Shown: in pieces, positions 1-7,631 of the stretch | Position numbering within the stretch: the stretch's first letter is position 1 | How the letters are laid out: each line of letters starts with the position of its first letter | IMG/VR virus record: IMGVR_UViG_3300031236_000016 | Coordinates: 1 to 47,917 of that record | DNA length: 47,917 bases | From: a virus | Reading direction: 5' to 3' (one strand) | The notes under the pieces: generated by a model | The model's database searches: none | What the model was told of the DNA's origin: nothing | The model's input: only the letters and a program-made list of their open reading frames with translations | Translations under genes and position numbers: made by a program

Positions 1-1040
1 GACATAAGCTGATCGAAGAGATCAATCAACCCAGCAACCCCTTCTTTAGCTGCCGTGATGCCCGGTTCCCATTTCGACCAGTCGATTAAGCTATCTCCAC
101 CATTCTGCCAGACCTGATAGTCGTCCCACAGAAGCGCGATAGCAGCCCCTAGTGCGAGTACAGCCACTGTCATGAGCGTTATGGGTGAAGTGACTATAGC
201 CAAACCAATTAGGCCGACCGTCATCACCTCTAGAAAATCCACAATGAACTCTTCATTGTTGCGACACCAGTTGCCGAACTTCTCCAATCCGGCAAACATT
301 GCTTCTAAAGCCGGCAGAGCTTGCTGAAGCAATTCAAGTCCAAAGAGTGAGAACTGCTGCTTCAAACCAACTATGCTGGCCTGTAACCGAGCGGCGGCAG
401 GCGTGAGTTTGGCGAGTTGATCGCCGTAAGCCTTCTGACGGGCAAGAGTGAGTTCCAGCTCCTTGCGTCCAGTGAGTAGGAGATTGATCGTACCCTCGTC
501 GATACCCATCATCGCGAACATGTTGTGCATTGTAGGGCGATCCTTGCCCTCTGCGAAGCTCGCCATATCCAGAAGCTCATCAGTAACCGTGCGGGCCTTT
601 CCACCTACCCCAGCCATCGAAATACCCATCATGGAGAAGTAAGGTATAAGGCTGGACTCCCCAGTGAGCCGCAATTGAGTCTGAGCCTTCGATAGCATCG
701 TCAGGGTACCCTGAAGACCTTGGCTGCTTCCGCCAACCTGCTCGACAGCATTACCCCATTGCGTAATGCTGGCGACTCCTACGTCCAAGTTCTTCGAGAG
801 CCGATCCAACTGAGCGTTGGTGTCGATGAAGTCCTGCACGAAGGCTTTGATGGCCACGGTTCCGCCGATGACCGAGAGCAAGGTCAGAAGTCCTTTGCCT
901 AATCCCTCAACAGCCTTCTCAGTTTTACCGGCAGCCTGCTCAATCGACTTTAGATCGCCCTTGGCTTTGGACGCGCCTTGTTGTAGACCTTTGCTATCAA
1001 GGCCAAGCATTACAACGAGACTGTCGATGACCGTCGCCAA
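1..1040 (-). CDS. tail tape measure protein, N-terminal part (runs off the window)
   Basis: N-terminal 346 codons of the tape measure protein, which sets tail length and is threaded through the tube. The chosen start is TTG at 1040, directly after the stop of the frameshifted chaperone, with an AGAGGA Shine-Dalgarno in that gene's last codons. It begins MATVIDSLVVMLGLDSKG and then has an alternating hydrophobic/charged helical region. A long hydrophobic stretch lies near residues 267-305 (GLIGLAIV, AVLALGAAIALLW), typical of tape measures that contact the membrane during ejection. The frame is open to base 1. The C-terminal part is very probably the reading frame at 47168-47917, but the two ends do not join in frame, so sequence is missing. 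Position after the chaperone pair is diagnostic of the family. Confidence 0.88.
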   Translation of the reverse strand, partial: MATVIDSLVVMLGLDSKGLQQGASKAKGDLKSIEQAAGKTEKAVEGLGKGLLTLLSVIGGTVAIKAFVQDFIDTNAQLDRLSKNLDVGVASITQWGNAVEQVGGSSQGLQGTLTMLSKAQTQLRLTGESSLIPYFSMMGISMAGVGGKARTVTDELLDMASFAEGKDRPTMHNMFAMMGIDEGTINLLLTGRKELELTLARQKAYGDQLAKLTPAAARLQASIVGLKQQFSLFGLELLQQALPALEAMFAGLEKFGNWCRNNEEFIVDFLEVMTVGLIGLAIVTSPITLMTVAVLALGAAIALLWDDYQVWQNGGDSLIDWSKWEPGITAAKEGVAGLIDLFDQLM

Positions 1041-1660
1041 TTACGTTTCCTCTGGTCGATTGTTGTAATCGTCCACTCTCAAAATCTCCAGCATGTTGTA
1101 AGCATCCTCCACGCCGTACACGGTTTCGAGTTCATGGAGCGTCGCCATGCGCCGCGAGATCAAAGTGGCCACTATTCCCGGGAGACTTTTGTATGGAAAT
1201 GCTGTTCGGCCGCGGCGAGATGAGGCTGAAGGAATCCGAGCGCGGCCTTCAAAAAACCCATGTTCAATTTCCAAATCTCGATGCGAAGTTCGACGCGGGT
1301 CGCAATTTCCTCAATGTCGTAATCCCCCATATCCCCTTGCAGTGGCCGCACCACTAGCAGTTGCTTTGGGTCCGGAATGATCTGTACGCCGTCGAACATC
1401 TCTCGCAGCAAGGGTTCGAGCATATCCCATTTGAGAGAGGTGAGTGCTCGCATTCCAAATTCCGCCAGCGCCGCCATTCCGAGATTATTAAGCAGACCGG
1501 AAGGTATGTCCACGTTTCCTTGCAGCAATCCCATGAATACGCGCAAAGCCCATGCCTCACCCTTGGACGAACTCATCTCCGTAATCTGGAAGAGCTTTCC
1601 GTGATCGCGCCCCTCCGACGTGACTGTGTGTGTGATTACCTTTCGCATCGTTTGAGCCAT
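1041..1660 (-). CDS. tail assembly chaperone, -1 frameshift fusion product (G-T type)
   Basis: Extended form of the tail chaperone, made by a -1 ribosomal shift near 1253-1259. About 136 residues from the upstream frame are joined to 70 residues read in the overlapping frame ending at 1041, giving about 206 residues. The T part carries a helical C-terminus (ATLHELETVYGVEDAYNML, then LRVDDYNNR) that I recognise as typical of this family. In lambda-like and contractile phages the G and G-T proteins coat the tape measure before tube polymerisation. The gene's position just before the tape measure, the frame overlap of about 100 bases and the slippery run together make the frameshift likely; the efficiency cannot be read from sequence. 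Confidence 0.82.
1172..1660 (-). CDS. tail assembly chaperone, unshifted form (G type)
   Basis: The 162-residue product made when the ribosome does not shift. It begins MAQTMRKVITHTV and has a mainly helical core (AEFGMRALTSL, MLEPLLREMFDGVQII). It is expected to bind the tape measure with the longer fusion form. The start at 1660 has GGAAGG directly adjacent, which is closer than ideal; ATG at 1648 is an alternative. The N-terminus overlaps the end of the GH108-type gene by 25 bases. The neighbours (tube and muramidase upstream, tape measure downstream) fit the usual contractile-tail order. Confidence 0.85.
   Translation of the reverse strand: MAQTMRKVITHTVTSEGRDHGKLFQITEMSSSKGEAWALRVFMGLLQGNVDIPSGLLNNLGMAALAEFGMRALTSLKWDMLEPLLREMFDGVQIIPDPKQLLVVRPLQGDMGDYDIEEIATRVELRIEIWKLNMGFLKAALGFLQPHLAAAEQHFHTKVSRE
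1253..1259 (-). promoter_or_regulatory. slippery heptamer for programmed -1 frameshift
   Basis: Read on the minus strand the sequence is AT-GGGTTTT-TTG, with codons ATG GGT TTT TTG. G-GGT-TTT fits the X-XXY-YYZ rule in the correct phase, and the overlapping T-TTT-TTG also fits. A slip of -1 continues as F-E-G-R-A-R in the overlapping frame, which stays open to 1041. No obvious downstream stem-loop was worked out. Confidence 0.8.
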
Positions 1661-2133
1661 CCTTCCAGATATTTTTGGTTCTCAAGGTTCTTCGCCGCAA
1701 TTGATTCGTAGAAGCATTTTCGAGCACGCTGAAATGCTGCGACAAGCTCGGCTGGAGGCGCTGCGTTGATTGCGGCTAGGGTTTCTACCCCTAGAATACC
1801 GTCGCGGTCTACAGTGGCCCCTAGCGCTTGCTGAATGAGCTTTATAGCGACATGCGAACCGGCGTTGACTGCCATATCGAATACGCGCTTGGCGATCTCA
1901 TCCGACTCGATGCTCCCATACTTCCAAAAATAGGTCTCATAGAAGCTCTTAACCAGAGGCGCTCGCATTGACTGAGTTTGAGCAGCGATACGATTGAAAG
2001 CTGTAGGGAAGGAGTAAGAGTTGATGCCGGAAATTGCATGAGCGCCCGGAGGCGCGTCCGGGACAGACAGATACTCACGCTTCGGATCTTCCGAATCCAA
2101 AAGCCAATCGAAAGCGATATCAAAGCTAGCCAT
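1636..2133 (-). CDS. GH108-type N-acetylmuramidase (tail-associated lysozyme or endolysin)
   Basis: A 165-residue protein from ATG 2133. The layout matches glycoside hydrolase family 108. An N-terminal helix has an acidic residue near 15 (LLDSEDP) at the place of the catalytic Glu. A loop (DAPPGAHAISGINSY) resembles the usual D-P-G-G-x-T-x-x-G-I stretch, followed by FDMAVNAG and a peptidoglycan-binding-like end (LIQQALG, DGILGVETL, FYESI, GWLKR). It would cleave the MurNAc-GlcNAc bond. Its place between the tube and the chaperone suggests a tail role, but it is also the only free-standing muralytic gene seen, so it may be the endolysin. No Shine-Dalgarno precedes ATG 2133; TATCAT lies 6 nt upstream. 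An upstream ATG at 2166 overlaps the tube gene and is less likely. Confidence 0.72.
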   Translation of the reverse strand: MASFDIAFDWLLDSEDPKREYLSVPDAPPGAHAISGINSYSFPTAFNRIAAQTQSMRAPLVKSFYETYFWKYGSIESDEIAKRVFDMAVNAGSHVAIKLIQQALGATVDRDGILGVETLAAINAAPPAELVAAFQRARKCFYESIAAKNLENQKYLEGWLKRCER

Positions 2134-2135
2134 AG

Positions 2136-2567
2136 TCAGATGATAGACGAGCGGAGAGATTCCCATGTGATCACGTAATCGACGGCCTGCAATACCTTGC
2201 CGGCATCGGCTATCGGCTTCACGTCAGTCAGCACTCCGCGCACGCCGCTGTATACCTTGCCGGGTCCAGGGAGGGTTATCGTCGCTTGGATATAGAATAC
2301 GGTATTGCTCACATCCTGCGCCGTGTCGATAGCGTCGAATAGGGCCACGCTGGGAGAGTCCGCTTGAAAATGAAAGGTCTGCTTGGTGGAGTTCTTGACT
2401 ACGCCACCCGTCTGCCGACCATCGACACCGCGCTGGACCTCAGCTCCCGTCCTGTTGTCCGTATTCCAGGCAGCGTCGGCTGAATATCCCTCAAGGATGA
2501 TGGGAGTCGGAAACAGACCCGGTACGGTGATGGCGACAACGCTATTTGCACTTGTGATATCCGACAT
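2136..2567 (-). CDS. tail tube protein
   Basis: A 143-residue inner tube protein that stacks as hexameric rings inside the sheath. It begins MSDITSANSVVAITVPGLF and includes GYSADAAWNTDN and, near the end, DYVITWESL, the pattern of the DUF3277-type tube family found with DUF3383 sheaths. A good Shine-Dalgarno (CAGGGAG, 8 nt from ATG) supports the start. It follows the sheath gene after 18 bases, the usual order in myoviruses. Length fits the family. Confidence 0.85.
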   Translation of the reverse strand: MSDITSANSVVAITVPGLFPTPIILEGYSADAAWNTDNRTGAEVQRGVDGRQTGGVVKNSTKQTFHFQADSPSVALFDAIDTAQDVSNTVFYIQATITLPGPGKVYSGVRGVLTDVKPIADAGKVLQAVDYVITWESLRSSII

Positions 2568-2585
2568 TGCTTACGCTCCCTGAGA

Positions 2586-4112
2586 TTAAAGTAGGTCGAT
2601 AGAACCCATCGAGATCTGCTGTATGCTCCCGCCGTCCGTGTAATACAAATTGACAACAGGAGTTCCGCGAAGCTGACGAACGGTCGCCCCAGGGTCTTGG
2701 ATCTGGAGATAGTAACCCTGCGTGGAAATCAACGTAGCGTAACCGGCCCCGAGTTTAGATGTGATGTCGGCAATCTGAGTGCTCGAAAGCGTCACTCCGG
2801 TACGAATCTGACCGAAGTTGATAGCCGCGGCGATTGGACCTCCGACGAGCGACGTGCGTAGCGCTCCGAATCCGTTGGCGTTGTAGGCCATCGAGCCGAT
2901 GGTAGTGAGAAGAGTCAGATTGCTGACCTGAAGCTGATCGCTTAACCAGGCGTCTCCGATGTAAGTGTCGATCCAAGAAAAGTCGCCCGGCATATTGGAG
3001 TTCGCGAAGAACGTGAATCCCTGATTGCGAGTGCTCACCGCGCCGTAGGTCGAATACCCGTTGGCCACAAGGTTTTGATAGGTCTGGAGATTGGCGCAAG
3101 CGGGAACTAGACCGGCTTGCGAAAGGAACGTGATATTGGTGCGCCCATTCGTCTCGCTGAAGTTGATTGAAGCTACTGCTCCCGAAACGAAGATGGCGGT
3201 ATTCATCACCAGCGCGGCGAGTGTGCTCCCTGCTGGGACCGCAGCCGGATCTCCGCCTATGCACGCCACGCCATCGTACTTGTTAGCGATGGCTACAACT
3301 CCGAACGGTTCCGTCGCGCCGCTCACGCTGGCTTGAGTATCGCTGTCCCATGCAAGCCAAAGGACGCTGTCATTCTGAGCCGTAAACCATGCCGCGAATA
3401 GTTCTTTGTTGGCCAGGGTTGGCTCAAACAAAGTGACCATCGTCTCCCAATTCTGGGAGAGAGCCCAAGCATTGGTCATGGCGCTGTTGGGGGTATCTGC
3501 CACTGCGCCCTGTGATAGCTGCGCACCTGTAGCCTGAGTGAAGAGCAGACCGGCGGCAAGCGCACCGGTGGGGAAGATAACAGTCTCAGCGGCCCCCGTG
3601 GCCGTGCTGATGATCTGAAATTGACCGGTTGTAGCGCTGAAGGTCACGGTGAATGCCGGGGAAGTGAATCCAGCCGCGATAAGCGATGCTGCGTTGCTGA
3701 AGCTGGTAGCGCCCGAGAGATTGATACTCGCCGAAGTTTCTGCTGTGCCCGCAATCGTCACCGTGAGCGTGCCGGGGGTGAGGGCGGTGAGGGTAGCTAG
3801 CGGAGTATTCAGCCAGCTCCCGGAGTTGATAAATCCCGCTCGATTGGCGGCATTGTAGGCCGCGAATAGCATCGCCGAAGGACTGCTGGTTGCTCCGGTA
3901 TAACCAGCGAAATAGATAGCCGCAGCAGCCGCTTCAGCCGATGCCAATCCGAAGAATGATGCGACTGATGCGGTACTGGCGAAGCTCAGGACGGTTCCTG
4001 TCGGCATTGCAAGATTCTCAGTGAGAAAAAGGCCATTGAGAACCAGGCCAGCGCCACCGGCATTGAGAACTGAGGGTTTTACCCCAACAAATTGAGATGC
4101 GGGAATCGTCAT
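2586..4112 (-). CDS. contractile tail sheath protein (DUF3383 type)
   Basis: A 508-residue tail sheath subunit whose contraction drives the tube through the cell envelope. It begins MTIPASQFVGVKPSVLNAGG and contains FFGLASAEAAAAAIYFAGY and GWSAPGxx-free Ala/Gly-rich beta regions. Near the C-terminus are RTGVTLSSTQIADI and DPGATVRQLRG, where DPGATVR is a familiar element of DUF3383 sheaths. It overlaps the tail terminator gene by 4 bases (ATGA-type junction) and has GAGG 7 nt before ATG. Presence of this protein makes the phage a myovirus. Confidence 0.92.
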   Translation of the reverse strand: MTIPASQFVGVKPSVLNAGGAGLVLNGLFLTENLAMPTGTVLSFASTASVASFFGLASAEAAAAAIYFAGYTGATSSPSAMLFAAYNAANRAGFINSGSWLNTPLATLTALTPGTLTVTIAGTAETSASINLSGATSFSNAASLIAAGFTSPAFTVTFSATTGQFQIISTATGAAETVIFPTGALAAGLLFTQATGAQLSQGAVADTPNSAMTNAWALSQNWETMVTLFEPTLANKELFAAWFTAQNDSVLWLAWDSDTQASVSGATEPFGVVAIANKYDGVACIGGDPAAVPAGSTLAALVMNTAIFVSGAVASINFSETNGRTNITFLSQAGLVPACANLQTYQNLVANGYSTYGAVSTRNQGFTFFANSNMPGDFSWIDTYIGDAWLSDQLQVSNLTLLTTIGSMAYNANGFGALRTSLVGGPIAAAINFGQIRTGVTLSSTQIADITSKLGAGYATLISTQGYYLQIQDPGATVRQLRGTPVVNLYYTDGGSIQQISMGSIDLL

Positions 4113-4648
4113 TGGTAAACCTCGGTATTCGCCGTGATGACAGTGGCGGATTGTTGTGGGACGGTCACAGTGGGATTATATTGCAGACTCGCTGTAATTA
4201 GCCAACGATCTTCGTACTGTGCCTCACCAGTTATCAGAGCGCCGCGAATGGCATCGCTGGAATAAAGAGGCGCAATTCCATCGGGGAACTGATCGGGAGC
4301 GTAGGGTGAGCGGAAAACGGCCTTGATAGCTTTGCAATAGTCCCCAGCCATGAGCCCGTAGAAGTCGATTTGAATATCCATCCGAGTCGGAGTGAGGATG
4401 CTAGCTTGCTGGACGGTGGGGTCGGAACTCTGAGTCATCTGAGGTGTCTCAAGGTCAACTTGATTGACCTCCGAGAGCTTCACGAAAGCGAGCGGATCGG
4501 AAGCGGCCGGCGTGAATGGGGGCGGCACTCGGTTCTGCCATCCCCTCACGATAGGGCATCCGGCAGGTACAAATGGAGTGAGGAAAGCCGTCAGGGCTTC
4601 GATGACTGCATCGACCGTTATAGATGGGAAGTATAGTACTGTAGCCAC
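4109..4648 (-). CDS. tail terminator / tail completion protein
   Basis: A 179-residue protein directly before the sheath, the normal position of the neck protein that caps the tail tube. The first helix (ITVDAVIEALTAFLTPFV) is followed by GWQNRVPPPFT and a beta-rich core (MDIQIDFYG, ALITGEAQYEDRWLITASLQYNP). This agrees with the LIC_12616-like neck terminator family, assigned by recall and not by search. The start is GTG at 4648, preceded by GGGGTGA. It abuts the zinc-binding gene upstream and overlaps the sheath by 4 bases, so it is translationally coupled. Confidence 0.72.
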   Translation of the reverse strand: MATVLYFPSITVDAVIEALTAFLTPFVPAGCPIVRGWQNRVPPPFTPAASDPLAFVKLSEVNQVDLETPQMTQSSDPTVQQASILTPTRMDIQIDFYGLMAGDYCKAIKAVFRSPYAPDQFPDGIAPLYSSDAIRGALITGEAQYEDRWLITASLQYNPTVTVPQQSATVITANTEVYQ

Positions 4649-4935
4649 TACTCACCCCACTCCGGAATCTCGACAGTTTGACCTTTCAGCTTATGCCAGG
4701 AATCGGAAAGAAATTGAATCATACCGTCCCTCACAAAACTGTGACATCGGTGAAGATCGTCGTTAGGATTGCAGTTGATTGAAGGACTGAATGTAGGTTT
4801 ATTCATCGATCCATTCCAACTCCATGTTGCTCCTGAAGAATTTCGATGACCATTCACTGTAACAGCATGACCGTACTTACAACCTGGGCAATGAAAAGCT
4901 ACGAATTCCGGCGCGATCTGATGCAGTTTGCTCAT
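4648..4935 (-). CDS. small zinc-binding phage protein (DUF6527-like)
   Basis: A 95-residue protein from ATG 4935, where ATGA overlaps the stop of the upstream gene. It has CPGCKYGHAV near the N-terminus and WSWNG, KPTFSPSI, CHSFVRDG and IQFLSDSWHKLKG. That order matches a widespread phage family often mislabelled ammonia monooxygenase (DUF6527). Cys and His residues suggest a metal site. The function is unknown. Its insertion between connector and terminator genes makes it an accessory gene riding in the late operon. A longer start at 4962 would overlap the upstream gene more and lacks a ribosome site. Confidence 0.68.
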   Translation of the reverse strand: MSKLHQIAPEFVAFHCPGCKYGHAVTVNGHRNSSGATWSWNGSMNKPTFSPSINCNPNDDLHRCHSFVRDGMIQFLSDSWHKLKGQTVEIPEWGE

Positions 4936-5549
4936 TGTTTTCTGATCACCACTTTGGTCCAATCAGACCACGATTCCAAAACCTTTTCAACCAGCCAGGT
5001 TCCTGCGAGCAACTGAGGTACTTTTCGATTCTGAGGTACACCGTTGGAAATCGCAGTGATGATGCCGCTTACACCAATATCGCTCGCTTGAATGTAGACG
5101 TTGACGGCATCGGCGGCCACTGGTTGCCATAAGGCTCCGGGTCCGGTCGCAAGTATCTTCACCTGATCTGGTGTCACTCCCAAGCCATGAGGAACTGAAA
5201 TTACCCCAGTCTGACTGACGGTGACGGGGACGGTAACAGTCTTGCTACGCCCGCTCTTGATGGTGACTATATCCCCACCCTTGCTATCAGTCCGCATCAC
5301 GCCAGCGAGATTGCCGTACATATAGAGCGCTCGCAGAGTGCCTTGGATATTGAGGTTCTCTATCTGCTTGAGGTCGCTTCCATCCAACGCCTGTACCTGC
5401 CCCAGTCCCGTGATGGCTGGATTGTAGACAGGTTGCTGCCGCTGCCCCGCGCCGATGGTATAACCGGCTGATATCTGCAACGTGACGATGATGTTGGGAT
5501 TGACCGTGTTGCTGATTGAGTTGACTATTTGCCGCAACCGTAGAGTCAT
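4932..5549 (-). CDS. head-tail connector / neck protein with inserted HGLG domain
   Basis: A 205-residue neck protein. The N-terminal part (QIVNSISNTVNPN, YTIGAGQRQQPVYNP, DLKQIENLNIQGTLRALYMYG) and the C-terminal part (GTWLVEKVLESWSDWTKV) together look like a normal head-completion or connector protein of about 135 residues. Between them, at residues 99-168, sits a foreign-looking beta module (VPHGLGVTPDQVKI, GALWQPVAADAVNVYI, SDIGVSGI). The same module occurs in the connector at 6239-6946 and three times in the baseplate plug at 45477-46508. The start is supported by GAGGTGA upstream, and it overlaps the next gene by 4 bases. The exact neck position is inferred from gene order. Confidence 0.75.
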   Translation of the reverse strand: MTLRLRQIVNSISNTVNPNIIVTLQISAGYTIGAGQRQQPVYNPAITGLGQVQALDGSDLKQIENLNIQGTLRALYMYGNLAGVMRTDSKGGDIVTIKSGRSKTVTVPVTVSQTGVISVPHGLGVTPDQVKILATGPGALWQPVAADAVNVYIQASDIGVSGIITAISNGVPQNRKVPQLLAGTWLVEKVLESWSDWTKVVIRKQ

Positions 5550-6085
5550 TTCGTCACCTCATACTCTACGGCTTTGAGCATGGTTTCACTCCATACAAGA
5601 GGCTTTGCGACAGTACCCGATGGCACTGCAACTCCGGCTGCCACGTCCCTTTGAGCTTGGAGAACATCTTCGATAGTGACGCCGAATTCACCTATACCGG
5701 GAAAGCGGGAATGCAGTAATGCGGTCGTAGGGGAAAGCGCTGGTGCGTTCATATCAAGAATACTTACGCGCAATTGTTCGGCTATTATCACTCCCATTTC
5801 GGCGAGGATCGCAGGTCCGTCGTAATCGTGAATTTTTGCAAAAACCTCCATGTCACCGGGCCATTGCTTAGAGTATTTTTCCACCATCGTTCGAAAGAAA
5901 GGTCGAGGTGGAGCGGGGAATGGACCACCGTGGCCGAACTCATTCCAGAAAGCTACCTGAGCCACTGGAGTTCCATCGGGATATTTCTTGTCTTCCAGGA
6001 ATCCAACGCGCACATGGCCGCCGCCGAACTTCTTAGCAATTTCGAGCAACTTGTTGTTGACGCTATCGCTGACGGGGATGTTCAT
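5546..6085 (-). CDS. HK97 gp10-like neck / minor tail protein
   Basis: A 179-residue protein with the signature stretch GFLEDKKYPDGTPVAQVAFW followed by NEFG and PPRPFFRTM, as in HK97 gp10-like and Mu virion-morphogenesis-type proteins. These join the head connector to the tail or help the last steps of tail attachment. Shine-Dalgarno TTGGAGG lies 4-5 nt before ATG. It overlaps the upstream small gene by 23 bases and the downstream connector by 4 bases, so the neck genes form a tightly coupled set. Confidence 0.78.
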   Translation of the reverse strand: MNIPVSDSVNNKLLEIAKKFGGGHVRVGFLEDKKYPDGTPVAQVAFWNEFGHGGPFPAPPRPFFRTMVEKYSKQWPGDMEVFAKIHDYDGPAILAEMGVIIAEQLRVSILDMNAPALSPTTALLHSRFPGIGEFGVTIEDVLQAQRDVAAGVAVPSGTVAKPLVWSETMLKAVEYEVTK

Positions 6086-6239
6086 TTTCCTCCAAGTAGA
6101 TCGGAATATTGAGGTTCATTTCAATAACCCGAACCGCCGAAACTGTAGGGAACGTAAGTTCGCCGCGGTAAATACGCTCTATATCCTCAAGCAACTCGGA
6201 AGAGTCCATCGTGAGCGTAAATGACTCAGCGCTTGGCAT
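6063..6239 (-). CDS. small neck-region protein, function unknown
   Basis: A 58-residue protein from ATG 6239, beginning MPSAESFTLTMDSSELLED. The ATG overlaps the upstream stop (TAATG), and GAGGGA lies 6-7 nt before it. It has no recognisable motif. The sequence is acidic at the start and ends NIPIYLEENEHPRQR. It sits between the DUF4054-like connector and the gp10-like protein and overlaps the latter, so it is probably co-translated with the neck set. Confidence 0.55.
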   Translation of the reverse strand: MPSAESFTLTMDSSELLEDIERIYRGELTFPTVSAVRVIEMNLNIPIYLEENEHPRQR

Positions 6240-6946
6240 TATCTGATCCCTCGCCCAAACCAATAACCTACCGGTCGAATGGGGTACCCAGGTGAGGGTC
6301 CGGCAGCATAGCGGAATCCCCGCAGGGAACTTGTCGCCTGCCAGAACATCGCGCCATACTGCGACTGAGCGAAGAATGCCGCGCTTGCTGAGCTTCCCAC
6401 GGGATAGTCGAATCCAGCGCTCACCGAACCCTCACTGGCGTTGCTGGTGCGCCCTACAGGCCGCGCCGCACCATTGCCGGCGAGTATCTGCGAATCCTGA
6501 TAGACGTAGACATCGGCGGTGACTCCTACATCCGATCCCTCAAGATATAAATTGAGCGCATCGGCCGCGCTCGCTTGCCAGATGGCCCCCGAACTAGTCA
6601 TCTGAATATCGACGGATGCGGGAACCGCACCGAGGCCATGAGATATGACGAAAGGGCCGGCAGTGGGCGCGGTCACATTGAGCGTGGCAGATGCTGGAGC
6701 TGGTGCGATGGCTACAGCATCCAGATCGCCTTTGAGATAGCTGATGTGAGCCACCAGCATGTTGAGGAAAGTGAGGCGGCGGGTGAGATCGCATACAGGA
6801 CTGTTCGGCGAATTGCTCAAATACAGAGTGGCAAGACTCGTAAAGTACGCCTGAAGTTTGTTTGGATCGACACCTGAGAATTCAGGAAACAGCAATAGGA
6901 ATTGCTGTGAGCTGAAGACTGCTACGCCGCCGCACGCTCCATTCAT
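6239..6946 (-). CDS. DUF4054-like head-tail adaptor with inserted HGLG domain
   Basis: A 235-residue adaptor. The N-terminal part (FLLLFPEFSGVDPNKLQAYF, DLTRRLTFLNMLVAHISYL) and the C-terminal part (GRTSNASEGSVSAGFDYP, SQYGAMFWQATSSLRGFRYA) match DUF4054 connectors, which bind the portal end of the head. Between them, at about residues 84-152, is an inserted beta module (ISHGLGAVPASVDIQM, GAIWQASAADALNLYL, SDVGVTADVYVY). It closely resembles the insert in the 4932-5549 protein and the repeats of the baseplate plug. The start is ATG 6946; GTG 6949 is possible. It overlaps the next upstream gene by one base. Confidence 0.78.
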   Translation of the reverse strand: MNGACGGVAVFSSQQFLLLFPEFSGVDPNKLQAYFTSLATLYLSNSPNSPVCDLTRRLTFLNMLVAHISYLKGDLDAVAIAPAPASATLNVTAPTAGPFVISHGLGAVPASVDIQMTSSGAIWQASAADALNLYLEGSDVGVTADVYVYQDSQILAGNGAARPVGRTSNASEGSVSAGFDYPVGSSASAAFFAQSQYGAMFWQATSSLRGFRYAAGPSPGYPIRPVGYWFGRGIR

Positions 6947-7305
6947 CACTCATCCACCCTTGTCTTGAGATTGTAGTCTTCAGCAACCAGACCTTCCAAT
7001 CCCGTCTTTTCCTTTTCGCGCTCACGATGAACTGCTTCGGCGCGATCCTGAGTTCCGGCCACGAATATGGACCCGGATTTGAGCGGGCCGAAGGGATGAC
7101 GAGCGTTGCTGGTATGTACGGCGTGCCACAATTCCCAGAAGTCCTTGTCAACTTCCGTGGTCATGTACGGCAATTGCACCAGGACTCCGTTGCGACCTCT
7201 AGGCGCACCATTGAGCCCTTTGATAGTGACAGTTTGGGTTGGGTCGATTGGATGTTTGAGGATGAAGCCGAATGGGAGCTTCGATCCGATGGTGATAGTT
7301 TGCAT
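6946..7305 (-). CDS. conserved head-region protein, function unknown
   Basis: A 119-residue protein beginning MQTITIGSKLPFGFIL, with VTIKGLNGAPRG and TEVDKDFWELWHAVH. The last motif is common in a small phage family that lies between major capsid and adaptor genes in contractile phages; its role is not known to me. Shine-Dalgarno GAGGGG is 6 nt before ATG, inside a leader nearly identical to that of the gene at 7374-7616. The C-terminus is highly charged (REREKEKTG). Confidence 0.65.
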   Translation of the reverse strand: MQTITIGSKLPFGFILKHPIDPTQTVTIKGLNGAPRGRNGVLVQLPYMTTEVDKDFWELWHAVHTSNARHPFGPLKSGSIFVAGTQDRAEAVHREREKEKTGLEGLVAEDYNLKTRVDE

Positions 7306-7327
7306 GAGATTCCCCTCTCGAAATGCT

Positions 7328-7403
7328 GATGATAGTTATTTACCTTCAGGTCGCTTGTCCAAACCGATGATAGTTATTTACCTTCAGGTCGCTTGTCCAA
7401 ACC
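7328..7403. repeat. perfect tandem duplication of a 38-bp unit
   Basis: Two adjacent identical copies (7328-7365 and 7366-7403) of a unit beginning GATGATAGTTATTTACC. The right copy contains the last codons and the stop of the gene at 7374-7616. The left copy lies in the space before the gene at 6946-7305. Perfect identity suggests a recent duplication. It does not change either coding region. Confidence 0.95.
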
Positions 7404-7616
7404 GACCGTAGCGAGCAATTCTGCCACATCTTCGATATGCAGACAATCGCACATACATGCGAATTCGTTCGGCGATTGGATGGTAGCGATATTGCCGTTG
7501 CAATAATCATTACCAGGAGTCGCACTGTGGAGAACGCCAAAAACTTCGATCTTTCCTCCACTCAATCTGACTACCTTATCGCCGTTCTTTGCTTCTCTTC
7601 CGTTTCTGTAGTGCAT
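7374..7616 (-). CDS. small conserved phage protein, function unknown
   Basis: An 80-residue protein beginning MHYRNGREAKNGDKVV, with GVLHSATPGNDYCNGNI and ACMCDCLHIED. I recall similar short phage proteins with HYRNGREAK and PGNDYCNG, but no function. The Cys cluster (CMCDC) could bind a metal. Shine-Dalgarno GAGGGG is 6 nt before ATG. It lies downstream of the major capsid terminator hairpin, whose U-run is just before this leader, so expression depends on read-through or on another promoter. The last nine codons are part of the 38-bp tandem duplication. Confidence 0.65.
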   Translation of the reverse strand: MHYRNGREAKNGDKVVRLSGGKIEVFGVLHSATPGNDYCNGNIATIQSPNEFACMCDCLHIEDVAELLATVGLDKRPEGK

Positions 7617-7631
7617 GAGATTCCCCTCTCG

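Noticed and set aside
1361-1711. 116-residue plus-strand ORF opposite the tail chaperone
   Set aside because: Antisense shadow of the chaperone and GH108-type genes, with no Shine-Dalgarno and no recognisable motif.
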